Origin: an uncultured Oscillospiraceae bacterium
Lineage (GTDB): Bacteria; Bacillota; Clostridia; Oscillospirales; Oscillospiraceae
Assembly: GCA_902497145.1 (NCBI GenBank)
Contig: CABVDR010000082.1
Coordinates: forward strand, 1 to 10,136
Length of the DNA stretch: 10,136 nt
Reading direction: 5' to 3'
Under the pieces are notes generated by a model that was not told the origin of the DNA, made no database searches, and saw nothing but the letters and a program-made list of their open reading frames with translations. Below, in pieces: positions 5,030 through 10,136 of the stretch (position 1 is its first letter; each line of letters starts with the position of its first letter). Both the position numbers and the translations under genes were made by a program.

Positions 5030-6517
5030 TTACCGGTGGTAGAGCTTGTTGCTCTGGTACTGGGGCTCACAGGTGAGCTGGAGACCCAGCTTCTTATAGG
5101 TCATCTCGTCGGGAGGCGAGAGCATGACGGAGCAGTGGGCCTGGCAGCCCTTCAGCTGGGCCAGAGACCGCAGAGCCTGGGCGGCCTTGGGGTCGGCATT
5201 GGCGGAGGAGGCCAGGGCAATGAGCACCTCGTCGGAGTGGAGCCGGGGGTTGTTGGAGCCCAAGAACTTTACCTTGACGGTCTGGATGGGCTCAATGGCG
5301 CTCTGGGCAATCAGGTGTACCCCGTGGCCGCCCACGCCGGACAGAGCCTTCAGGGCGTTGAGCAGGGCGGCGGCGGAGCAGCCCATCAGTTCGGAGGTCT
5401 TGCCGGTGACCATCTTGCCGTCGGGCAGCTCAATGGCCATGGCGGGCTCGCCGGTCTCCTCGGCCAGCTGGTTGGCCTGGGCCACCACCGACCGGTCAGC
5501 GGTGATCACGCCGGCCTGCTGCATCAGCAGCTCCAGCTTGTACACGGCGTGCTCCACGTCCTTGCCCTGGCGGGCCTCACACAGGGCGTCGTAGTAGCGG
5601 CGCACGATCTCCTGCCGGGCAGCCTCCTGACAGGCCTCGTCGTCATAGATGCAGTTGCCCGCCATGTTCACGCCCATGTCGGTAGGGGACTTGTAGGGGC
5701 AGGTGCCGGTGATCTTCTCAAACATGGCCGCCAGCACGGGAAACACTTCCACGTCCCGGTTGTAGTTGACGGTGGTCTCCCCATAGGCCTGGAGGTGGAA
5801 GGGGTCGATCATGTTCACGTCGTCCAGGTCGGCGGTGGCCGCCTCGTAGGCCAGGTTCACCGGGTGCTTGAGGGGCAGGTTCCAGATGGGGAAGGTCTCA
5901 AACTTGGCGTAGCCGGCGGTGACGCCCCGCTTGTGCTCGTGGTAGAGCTGGCTGAGGCAGGTGGCCATCTTGCCGCTGCCAGGGCCGGGGGCGGTGATCA
6001 CCACCAGGGGACGGGTGGTCTCCACATAGTCGTTCTTGCCAAAGCCCTCGTCGGAGACGATCTTGGCAATGTTGTGGGGGTAGCCGGGGATGGGATAGTG
6101 GCGGTATACCCGCACGCCCAGGCTCTCCAGACGCTTCTGGAACTGGTCGGCGGCCTGCTGGCCGGCGTACTGGGTCACCACCACGCTGCCCACATACAGG
6201 TCCATGCCCCGGAAGGCGTCGATGAGGCGCAGTACGTCGCTGTCGTAGGTGATACCCAGGTCGCCCCGCACCTTGTTCTTCTCAATGTCGGCGGCGTTGA
6301 TGACCAGAATGATCTCCGCCTTGTCCTTCATCTGGGCCAGCATGCGGATCTTACTGTCCGGCTCAAATCCGGGCAGCACCCGGCTGGCGTGGAAATCGTC
6401 GAACAGTTTGCCGCCAAACTCCAGGTACAGCTTGCCGCCGAACTGGGCAATGCGCTCCTGAATATGCTGGGACTGCATGGTAAGATATTTTTGATTGTCA
6501 AAACCCTGCTTGGTCAT
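5030..6517 (-). CDS. DUF1846 (UPF0371) domain protein
   Basis: A 495-aa protein matching the conserved DUF1846/UPF0371 family by overall sequence (start MTKQGFDNQKYLTMQSQHI, and the central stretches TQYAGQQAADQF and YRHYPIPGYPHNI). The length is that of the family. A loop APGPGSGK (176-183), preceded by hydrophobic RPLVVI, resembles a P-loop nucleotide-binding turn. The family is widespread in Firmicutes; a structure from Streptococcus pneumoniae exists as I recall, but no firm biochemical role is known to me. No signal peptide or membrane segment is visible. GAGGTGA is 4 bases before the ATG. It appears to be a single-gene unit with its own promoter and terminator. Confidence 0.93.
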   Translation of the reverse strand: MTKQGFDNQKYLTMQSQHIQERIAQFGGKLYLEFGGKLFDDFHASRVLPGFEPDSKIRMLAQMKDKAEIILVINAADIEKNKVRGDLGITYDSDVLRLIDAFRGMDLYVGSVVVTQYAGQQAADQFQKRLESLGVRVYRHYPIPGYPHNIAKIVSDEGFGKNDYVETTRPLVVITAPGPGSGKMATCLSQLYHEHKRGVTAGYAKFETFPIWNLPLKHPVNLAYEAATADLDDVNMIDPFHLQAYGETTVNYNRDVEVFPVLAAMFEKITGTCPYKSPTDMGVNMAGNCIYDDEACQEAARQEIVRRYYDALCEARQGKDVEHAVYKLELLMQQAGVITADRSVVAQANQLAEETGEPAMAIELPDGKMVTGKTSELMGCSAAALLNALKALSGVGGHGVHLIAQSAIEPIQTVKVKFLGSNNPRLHSDEVLIALASSANADPKAAQALRSLAQLKGCQAHCSVMLSPPDEMTYKKLGLQLTCEPQYQSNKLYHR

Positions 6518-6627
6518 ACCGTCACCTCGTCATAGTTTACCCCCGGCGGGCAAGTCGGCCTTCCGGCGCGGTCAGAGCACACGTCTGCTTGTTCCACCGA
6601 GGGTTTTCTGCAAAATATTCAGCTTTT

Positions 6628-6657
6628 ATTTTATTCTTTGCAGTATGGCCCCGTCAA
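6628..6657 (-). promoter_or_regulatory. Candidate promoter of the DUF1846 gene
   Basis: On the minus strand TTGACG (6657-6652), an 18-bp spacer and TAAAAT (6633-6628) precede a leader of about 100 bases. The leader includes a GC-rich stretch (about 6541-6572) with no clear long stem. Confidence 0.55.
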
Positions 6658-6738
6658 GTGGTTTGCCCGAAAGAGTTGAACAGACCGAAGGGGAAGTTTT
6701 TGTGAAAATAGCGGGTAGTATTCCCAGATATTTTGTGA

Positions 6739-6813
6739 TAAAATGTAAAAACTATCCCCTTTTTTACGAAATCTTTCTATTGCCCCTGGGACGCCCCGGG
6801 GGCTTTTCCAGGG
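6739..6813 (+). promoter_or_regulatory. Candidate promoter and hairpin leader of the TSUP gene
   Basis: TAAAAT (6739-6744), preceded by TGA, could be an extended -10, though no good -35 is present. The leader contains GCCCC (6782-6786) able to pair with GGGGC (6799-6803) followed by TTTT, and an overlapping CCCTGG/CCAGGG pair (6784-6789/6808-6813). Possible attenuation; weak evidence. Confidence 0.35.
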
Positions 6814-6838
6814 AAACTCTGCCCGTGGAGGTACTGCT

Positions 6839-7615
6839 ATGCTGCCCGAAAATTTACTGCATACCCTGCTGATTGTCTGCCCCCTGGTCTTTCTGGGCGG
6901 ACTGGTGGACGCGGTGGCCGGAGGCGGGGGACTCATCACCCTGCCCGCCTACCTGCTGGCCGGCCTGCCCCCCCACGCCGCCTCCGCCACCAACAAGTGC
7001 GGCAACGTGTGGGGCACCCTTCTGGCCACCTACCGGTTTTTGAAGCGGGGTGAGGTCCATCTCACCAGCGCCATCTGCGGCGGTGCGGGGGCTCTGGTGG
7101 GGGCCTGGGCCGGGGCAAAGCTCAACATGATTATGCCCGAGCGTTACCTCTATTACCTCATGCTGATCATCGTGCCGGTGATGGCCATTTTCCTGCTGTT
7201 CAAGCGGGAGTTCGGCACCGAGGACCGCTCCCATGAGCTCTCCTCCACCCGCCTGCTGATTCTTTCCCTGGGCATCGGCTTGGTGATGGGGGCCTACGAC
7301 GGGTTCTTTGGCCCTGGCGCGGGTACCTTCCTGATGCTGGCCTTTACCGGGCTGTGCAAATTCGACCTGCTCACCGCCTCCGGCAACACGAAAGTAGCCA
7401 ATTCGGCCTCCAACGTGGCCTCGCTGGTCACCTTCGCCCTGGCTGGGCAGGTGGTCTGGTCCGTGGGCATCCCAGCCGCCATCTGCGGTATCGCAGGAGG
7501 TTATGTGGGGTCCGGTCTGGCGCTGAAGAATGGAGCAAAGGTCATCCGGCCCATGTTCTTCGTGGTGCTGGCCTTGCTCACCATCCGCCTGATCTACGAC
7601 TTACTTTTCTTGTAA
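6839..7615 (+). CDS. TSUP (TauE/SafE) family membrane exporter
   Basis: A 258-aa polytopic membrane protein with about eight hydrophobic segments in two related halves. The first half has GGLVDAVAGGGGLITLPAYL (20-39) followed by ATNKCGNVWGT. The second repeats the pattern as GAYDGFFGPGAGTFLMLAF (about 151-169) followed by SGNTKVANSASN. This duplicated glycine-rich motif plus N-K/T-x-x-N segment defines the family, which moves small anions such as sulfite, sulfoacetate or other organosulfur compounds across the cytoplasmic membrane. The actual substrate is not evident. GGAGGT is 6 bases before the ATG. The last codons (LLFL and stop) lie inside the first hairpin of the repeat at 7601-8017. No operon partner is adjacent. 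Confidence 0.92.
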   Translation: MLPENLLHTLLIVCPLVFLGGLVDAVAGGGGLITLPAYLLAGLPPHAASATNKCGNVWGTLLATYRFLKRGEVHLTSAICGGAGALVGAWAGAKLNMIMPERYLYYLMLIIVPVMAIFLLFKREFGTEDRSHELSSTRLLILSLGIGLVMGAYDGFFGPGAGTFLMLAFTGLCKFDLLTASGNTKVANSASNVASLVTFALAGQVVWSVGIPAAICGIAGGYVGSGLALKNGAKVIRPMFFVVLALLTIRLIYDLLFL

Positions 7616-8017
7616 GAAAAGTAAGCAAAAGAACTTTATGGGAAACTTCGTTTCCCTTCTGCGCCCGTACAAAAAAGATACGTGGGAGTGACGTCATCCG
7701 CCGCTCCCACGTTTTTTGTTCTTCTTATGCTAGCCAACTACTGCCCAGCCACCCTGGTTCTGCCAGAGTAGGCGGTGTGATTTCAGCGCATTATGTTCCA
7801 AATTTTGAACCGGTAGGGGCCTGTGTCCCCGGGGCAAGAAGGACCAGATGCTCTTGTTTTCGGACCGCCGGATGAGAGTGCCCGGCTTTCAGGAGGGCGT
7901 CCCCCGTAAATGAGGGTCCAGGGGGACGACGCCTATGAACACCGGCGTAAGCCAGGTGTTCATCGAAGGAGTCCCCTTGGCGCATCTTTGGTTACTTTCT
8001 GTGCGAGCAGAAAGTAA
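7601..8017 (+). repeat. Structured intergenic repeat, copy A
   Basis: About 417 bp, related to the inverted copy at 9336-9750. In order: left hairpin TTACTTTTCTT-GT-AAGAAAAGTAA (7601-7624); hairpin GGGAAAC-TTC-GTTTCCC (7640-7656); conserved CTTCTGCGCCCGTA (7656-7669); terminator-like hairpin (7682-7710) with T-run; a 27-base block identical to copy B (7752-7778); GGCAAGAAGGACCAG (7833-7847); GGCGTCCCCCGTAAA (7896-7910); hairpin ATGAACACC/GGTGTTCAT (7935-7963); right hairpin TTACTTTCTG/CAGAAAGTAA (7992-8017). It holds no credible gene and no transposase. It fills the gap between the TSUP stop codon and the 3' end of spoIIP. Confidence 0.88.
7680..7717 (+). terminator. Terminator after the TSUP gene, inside repeat A
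   Basis: CGTGGGAG (7681-7688) pairs with CTCCCACG (7704-7711), with further partial pairing inside, and is followed by TTTTTT. The equivalent hairpin in copy B has the same 29-base core length and also a T-run, so the terminator is a conserved part of the element. Confidence 0.8.
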
Positions 8018-8048
8018 AATCCGTTTCCCCCGCAGCCAAAAGCCGCCC

Positions 8049-9248
8049 CTATCCCTTCATCCCCAGCAGCACCTGGGACACGCTCTGGGCAAACAGCCGT
8101 GCCCCGGCCAGGGCCTCGGTCAGTGTATTTCCGTGTCCCCCTACCTCCACCAGCAGGGAGCCGGTAGACAGGTTCTGATTGTACCGGCTGTTGCGCAGTA
8201 CCACGGGTCTGGCCAGAGAGACATAGTCGGAGACGAGCTCCTGCTGATAGCGGATGGCCAGGGCCAGGTTGTCGATCCAGTAGGGGTGGGAGGCCCCGGA
8301 CCCGTCGGTGCCCACCACCAGCATGACCTGAGCCATCTTCTCCCCGTTTTCCTCACTGACCAGCTTATAAATGGAACCGTCGGTGCCTACCAAGGCATCC
8401 CGGTGTACATCCAGAATAATTTTAATGGTGGGGTACTTGGCCAGCCAGTCCTTTACTGCCGCTCCTGAGCGGTCGTAGGCCCCATCGTAAGCGGGGTAGT
8501 CATATAGATTGGTGTCGTGGATGACCTCAAAGCCGTTTTCCCGGAAAATTTGGGCCATCTCCTCCCCTACCCGCACCATATTGCGGCTGCAATCGGTAGT
8601 ACGGTAGGGGTCGCTCTCCTGGTAGGTGAGGCCGTCGGTCTGGGAGTAGGCCTCGCTGCCGTGGGTATGTACAATCAGGATCTGGGGCCCCTCCCCCAGG
8701 GTGAAGTGGACCATGCCAGCAGTAAACACCGACTCGTCCAGCCCCTTGCCCGTGCGGTCATAGAGGTACACCCCGTTCTGGCTCAGGTACTGGCCTCCCT
8801 CCTGGCCCACGCCGGTCATCTCCAGAATATCGTCCTGAGAGACGGGGGGCTGAAGCGGCGTATCCACCTGGTCGTCATTATCTGGCGCCTCCTCCGGTTC
8901 CTCCGAGGGGTCGGTCTGCTCGGGCTGTATCCCCTGGCTTTCTCCCTGGCTTTGAAGCTGGTTCTTCACCGCCTCCTGGCCTGCGGACAGCAGGGCGGAC
9001 TGCCCCACCAGCAGCCGGTTCCAGCCCGTGAGGCTGCCCTGGGCCACCTCCTGAGGCAGACTGCCCAGCTGGCTTTCCAGCAGGGCCACCGCCACCGCCG
9101 GACGATCCGCCCAGGTGCGCAACACCTCTTTTACTCCCGACAGATCGGCGGTCATTGCCACACCCCACACCGCCACCACAGCCAGGCCCAGCCCGATACC
9201 TCGGCGCAGCGCCCGCTGCCAATGGTTCCTTCTTCCCCGGTTTGTCAT
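8049..9248 (-). CDS. spoIIP: Stage II sporulation protein P
   Basis: A 399-aa SpoIIP, the amidase/endopeptidase that works with SpoIID and SpoIIM to thin septal peptidoglycan during engulfment of the forespore. The N-terminus is basic (RGRRNHWQRALRRG) followed by one membrane helix at about 17-35. An acidic Glu/Pro/Gln-rich linker spans about 100-135. The catalytic domain has ILIVHTHGSEAY (190-201; H194 and E199 as likely zinc ligands), YRTTDCSRNMVRVGEEM, DVHRDA (280-285) and SRYNQNLSTGSLLVEVGGHGN (split; E368 conserved). ATG at 9248 is chosen: AAGGGGTGG lies just upstream, and a longer GTG start at 9281 would overlap the sigma-E-like -10. It stands alone rather than next to gpr, its common neighbour, and is bracketed by the two inverted repeat copies. 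Confidence 0.95.
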   Translation of the reverse strand: MTNRGRRNHWQRALRRGIGLGLAVVAVWGVAMTADLSGVKEVLRTWADRPAVAVALLESQLGSLPQEVAQGSLTGWNRLLVGQSALLSAGQEAVKNQLQSQGESQGIQPEQTDPSEEPEEAPDNDDQVDTPLQPPVSQDDILEMTGVGQEGGQYLSQNGVYLYDRTGKGLDESVFTAGMVHFTLGEGPQILIVHTHGSEAYSQTDGLTYQESDPYRTTDCSRNMVRVGEEMAQIFRENGFEVIHDTNLYDYPAYDGAYDRSGAAVKDWLAKYPTIKIILDVHRDALVGTDGSIYKLVSEENGEKMAQVMLVVGTDGSGASHPYWIDNLALAIRYQQELVSDYVSLARPVVLRNSRYNQNLSTGSLLVEVGGHGNTLTEALAGARLFAQSVSQVLLGMKG

Positions 9249-9279
9249 GGTACCACCCCTTATCCTGTGTGTCACTTCC

Positions 9280-9307
9280 ACTGTATGTGCGGGGTGGGGG
9301 AATTATG
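9280..9307 (-). promoter_or_regulatory. Sigma-E-like promoter of spoIIP
   Basis: The minus strand reads CATAATT (9307-9301), a 13-base gap, then CATACAGT (9287-9280). The -10 matches the CATACA-T consensus of the mother-cell sigma factor SigE known from Bacillus subtilis, and the spacing is right. It implies a leader of about 25 bases before ATG 9248. It lies 29 bases from the end of repeat copy B. Confidence 0.6.
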
Positions 9308-9335
9308 TTTACAAAGCGTTCCGCCCTGCGGGGCG

Positions 9336-9750
9336 GGTTCCTTTTTGTTTGCCCAAAAAGGAACCAAAAATGCCCCGGGGGTTGCGTTCCGATGAACACC
9401 TCGCCAAGGGCGGGTGTTCATAGTCTCTTACCCCCGGACCCCCATTTTACGGGGGACGCCTGCCTGGGAGATTGGTGATGCATTTCCGGCGGGCAAAATT
9501 TGAGCGGCTGGTCTTTCTTGCCGCCGGGCCACTGGGCCCTGTGTGTGCAAAGTTTAGAATATGCTGCGCTGAAAAAACACCGCCTACTCTGGCAGAACCA
9601 GGGCAGTTGGGCGGTTGTCGGCGGCGCAAAAAACAAAAAAGTGGGAGCGACGGAAACCGTCACTCCCACAGGAAATTGATTTACGGGCGCAGAAGCAAAG
9701 CGGAGCTTTGCACAAAGCTTTTTTGATTCTTTTTTCTCGAAAAAAGAATC
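9336..9750 (-). repeat. Structured intergenic repeat, copy B (inverted)
   Basis: About 415 bp, read on the minus strand. In order: left hairpin GATTCTTTTTT/AAAAAAGAATC (9750-9725); hairpin GCAAAGC-TCC-GCTTTGC (9711-9695); CTTCTGCGCCCGTA (9695-9682); terminator hairpin (9669-9641) with T-run; the 27-base identical block (9603-9577); GGCAAGAAAGACCAG (9522-9508); GGCGTCCCCCGTAAA (9460-9446); hairpin ATGAACACC/GGTGTTCAT (9421-9392); right hairpin GGTTCCTTTTTG/CAAAAAGGAACC (9365-9336). Its first two bases are the last two of the thiolase stop codon. A further hairpin, CCGCCC-TGCG-GGGCGG (9321-9336), abuts the right end and may or may not belong to it. Confidence 0.88.
9627..9669 (-). terminator. 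Thiolase terminator, inside repeat B
   Basis: GTGGGAG-T-GACGG and its partner (9669-9657 with 9653-9641 on the minus strand) form a 13-bp stem with one wobble pair and a 3-base loop, followed by TTTTTTGTTTTTTGCG. It is about 80 bases past the thiolase stop. Confidence 0.85.
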
Positions 9751-10136
9751 AGCACTTCTCAAAGATGGTAGCAACGCCCTGGCCGCCGCCGATGCACAGA
9801 GTAGCCAGACCCTTCTTGGCGTCGTCCCGCTTCTGCATCTCGTGCAGCAGGGTGACGATGATCCGGGCGCCGGAAGCGCCGACGGGGTGGCCCAGAGCAA
9901 TGGCGCCGCCGTTGACGTTGACCTTGCTCATATCAAAGTGCAGCTCGCGGGCCACAGCGATGGACTGAGCAGCAAAGGCCTCGTTGGCCTCCACCAGGTC
10001 CATATCCTCGATCTTCAGGCCGGCCTTGTCCATAGCCTGACGGGAAGCGGGCACGGGGCCCACGCCCATGATCTTGGGATCCACGCCGCCCTGGCCCCAG
10101 GAGACCAGCTTGGCCATGGGCTTCAGGCCGTACTTC
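9749..10136 (-). CDS. thlA: Acetyl-CoA acetyltransferase (thiolase), C-terminal part
   Basis: The frame enters from the right edge and ends TGA at 9751-9749, giving about 129 residues of the C-terminal thiolase domain. Family motifs are GVDPKIMGVGPVPA, the substrate-loop VEANEAFAAQ, GGAIALGHPVGASGARI with the catalytic His, and CIGGGQGVA with the second catalytic Cys. The enzyme condenses two acetyl-CoA to acetoacetyl-CoA, the first step of butyrate synthesis in clostridia, or runs in reverse for degradation. The N-terminal half with the acyl-accepting Cys is outside the window, so paralogue type (biosynthetic AtoB/ThlA or degradative) is inferred from overall similarity only. The upstream neighbours cannot be seen. 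Confidence 0.93.
   Translation of the reverse strand, partial: KYGLKPMAKLVSWGQGGVDPKIMGVGPVPASRQAMDKAGLKIEDMDLVEANEAFAAQSIAVARELHFDMSKVNVNGGAIALGHPVGASGARIIVTLLHEMQKRDDAKKGLATLCIGGGQGVATIFEKC

Noticed and set aside
4994..6535. 513-aa open frame antisense to the DUF1846 gene
   Set aside because: The Gly/Leu/Val/His-rich composition is that of an antisense shadow; the minus-strand protein is clearly the real one.
6574..6587. 14-base match to a common Illumina adapter (AGAGCACACGTCTG)
   Set aside because: The match is recalled from memory, does not extend on either side and lies inside a plausible leader rather than at a contig end, so chance is more likely than contamination.
7616..7875. Open frames within repeat copy A (for example those containing PGSARVGG)
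   Set aside because: Similar frames recur in copy B only because the DNA is repeated; the sequence is dominated by hairpins and the frames differ in extent. Not treated as genes.
9249..9281. GTG start of spoIIP 11 codons upstream
   Set aside because: No ribosome binding site, and it overlaps the sigma-E-like -10; ATG 9248 has a purine-rich site.
9418..9900. 160-aa minus-strand frame running from the thiolase 3' end into repeat B
   Set aside because: It overlaps the thiolase in another frame and continues through terminator and hairpin sequence; no ribosome binding site or homology seen.

Overview
The window looks like the chromosome of a high-GC, anaerobic, spore-forming gut Clostridia, most likely of the Oscillospiraceae (Flavonifractor/Pseudoflavonifractor-like). 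The evidence is GC-rich coding sequence with strong AGGAGG-type ribosome binding sites, a spoIIP sporulation gene, a clostridial-style dicluster ferredoxin, a DUF1846 protein and a clostridial-type thiolase. The genus is an inference from gene content and sequence feel. No tRNA, rRNA, CRISPR array or transposase gene was seen.

Layout. Positions 1-289 (-) hold the start of a two-cluster ferredoxin. A 460-bp AT-richer gap (290-752) holds two GC-rich hairpins and two short, related units that could be small peptides (+) or small RNAs (-). Then come tadA (753-1214, -), an atypical HpcH/HpaI-type aldolase (1349-2140, -) with a near-consensus promoter and a 12-bp palindrome at its start point, and gapA (2393-3403, -) with a strong terminator. 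A soluble, degenerate histidine-kinase-like protein (3864-4934, +) has a structured leader. It converges on a DUF1846 protein (5030-6517, -). A TSUP-family (TauE/SafE) exporter follows (6839-7615, +), then spoIIP (8049-9248, -) with a sigma-E-like promoter, and finally the 3' end of an acetyl-CoA acetyltransferase gene (9749-10136, -).

The most notable item is non-coding. A repeat of about 416 bp occurs twice in inverted orientation, at 7601-8017 and 9336-9750, on either side of spoIIP. The copies are colinear: internal landmarks sit at the same or nearly the same distance from the left end. Both begin and end in long hairpins, and several hairpins keep their pairing while their sequence differs, a covariation signature. 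Each copy starts exactly at the stop codon of the gene it follows (TSUP exporter; thiolase). No protein is credibly encoded inside. It reads as a structured, gene-3'-end-associated element, either a mobile palindromic repeat or a structured RNA, that I cannot match to a named family.

The genes do not form one pathway. Most appear to be single-gene transcription units: a tRNA-editing enzyme, a glycolytic enzyme, a thiolase, a sporulation peptidoglycan hydrolase and several conserved proteins of unclear role.
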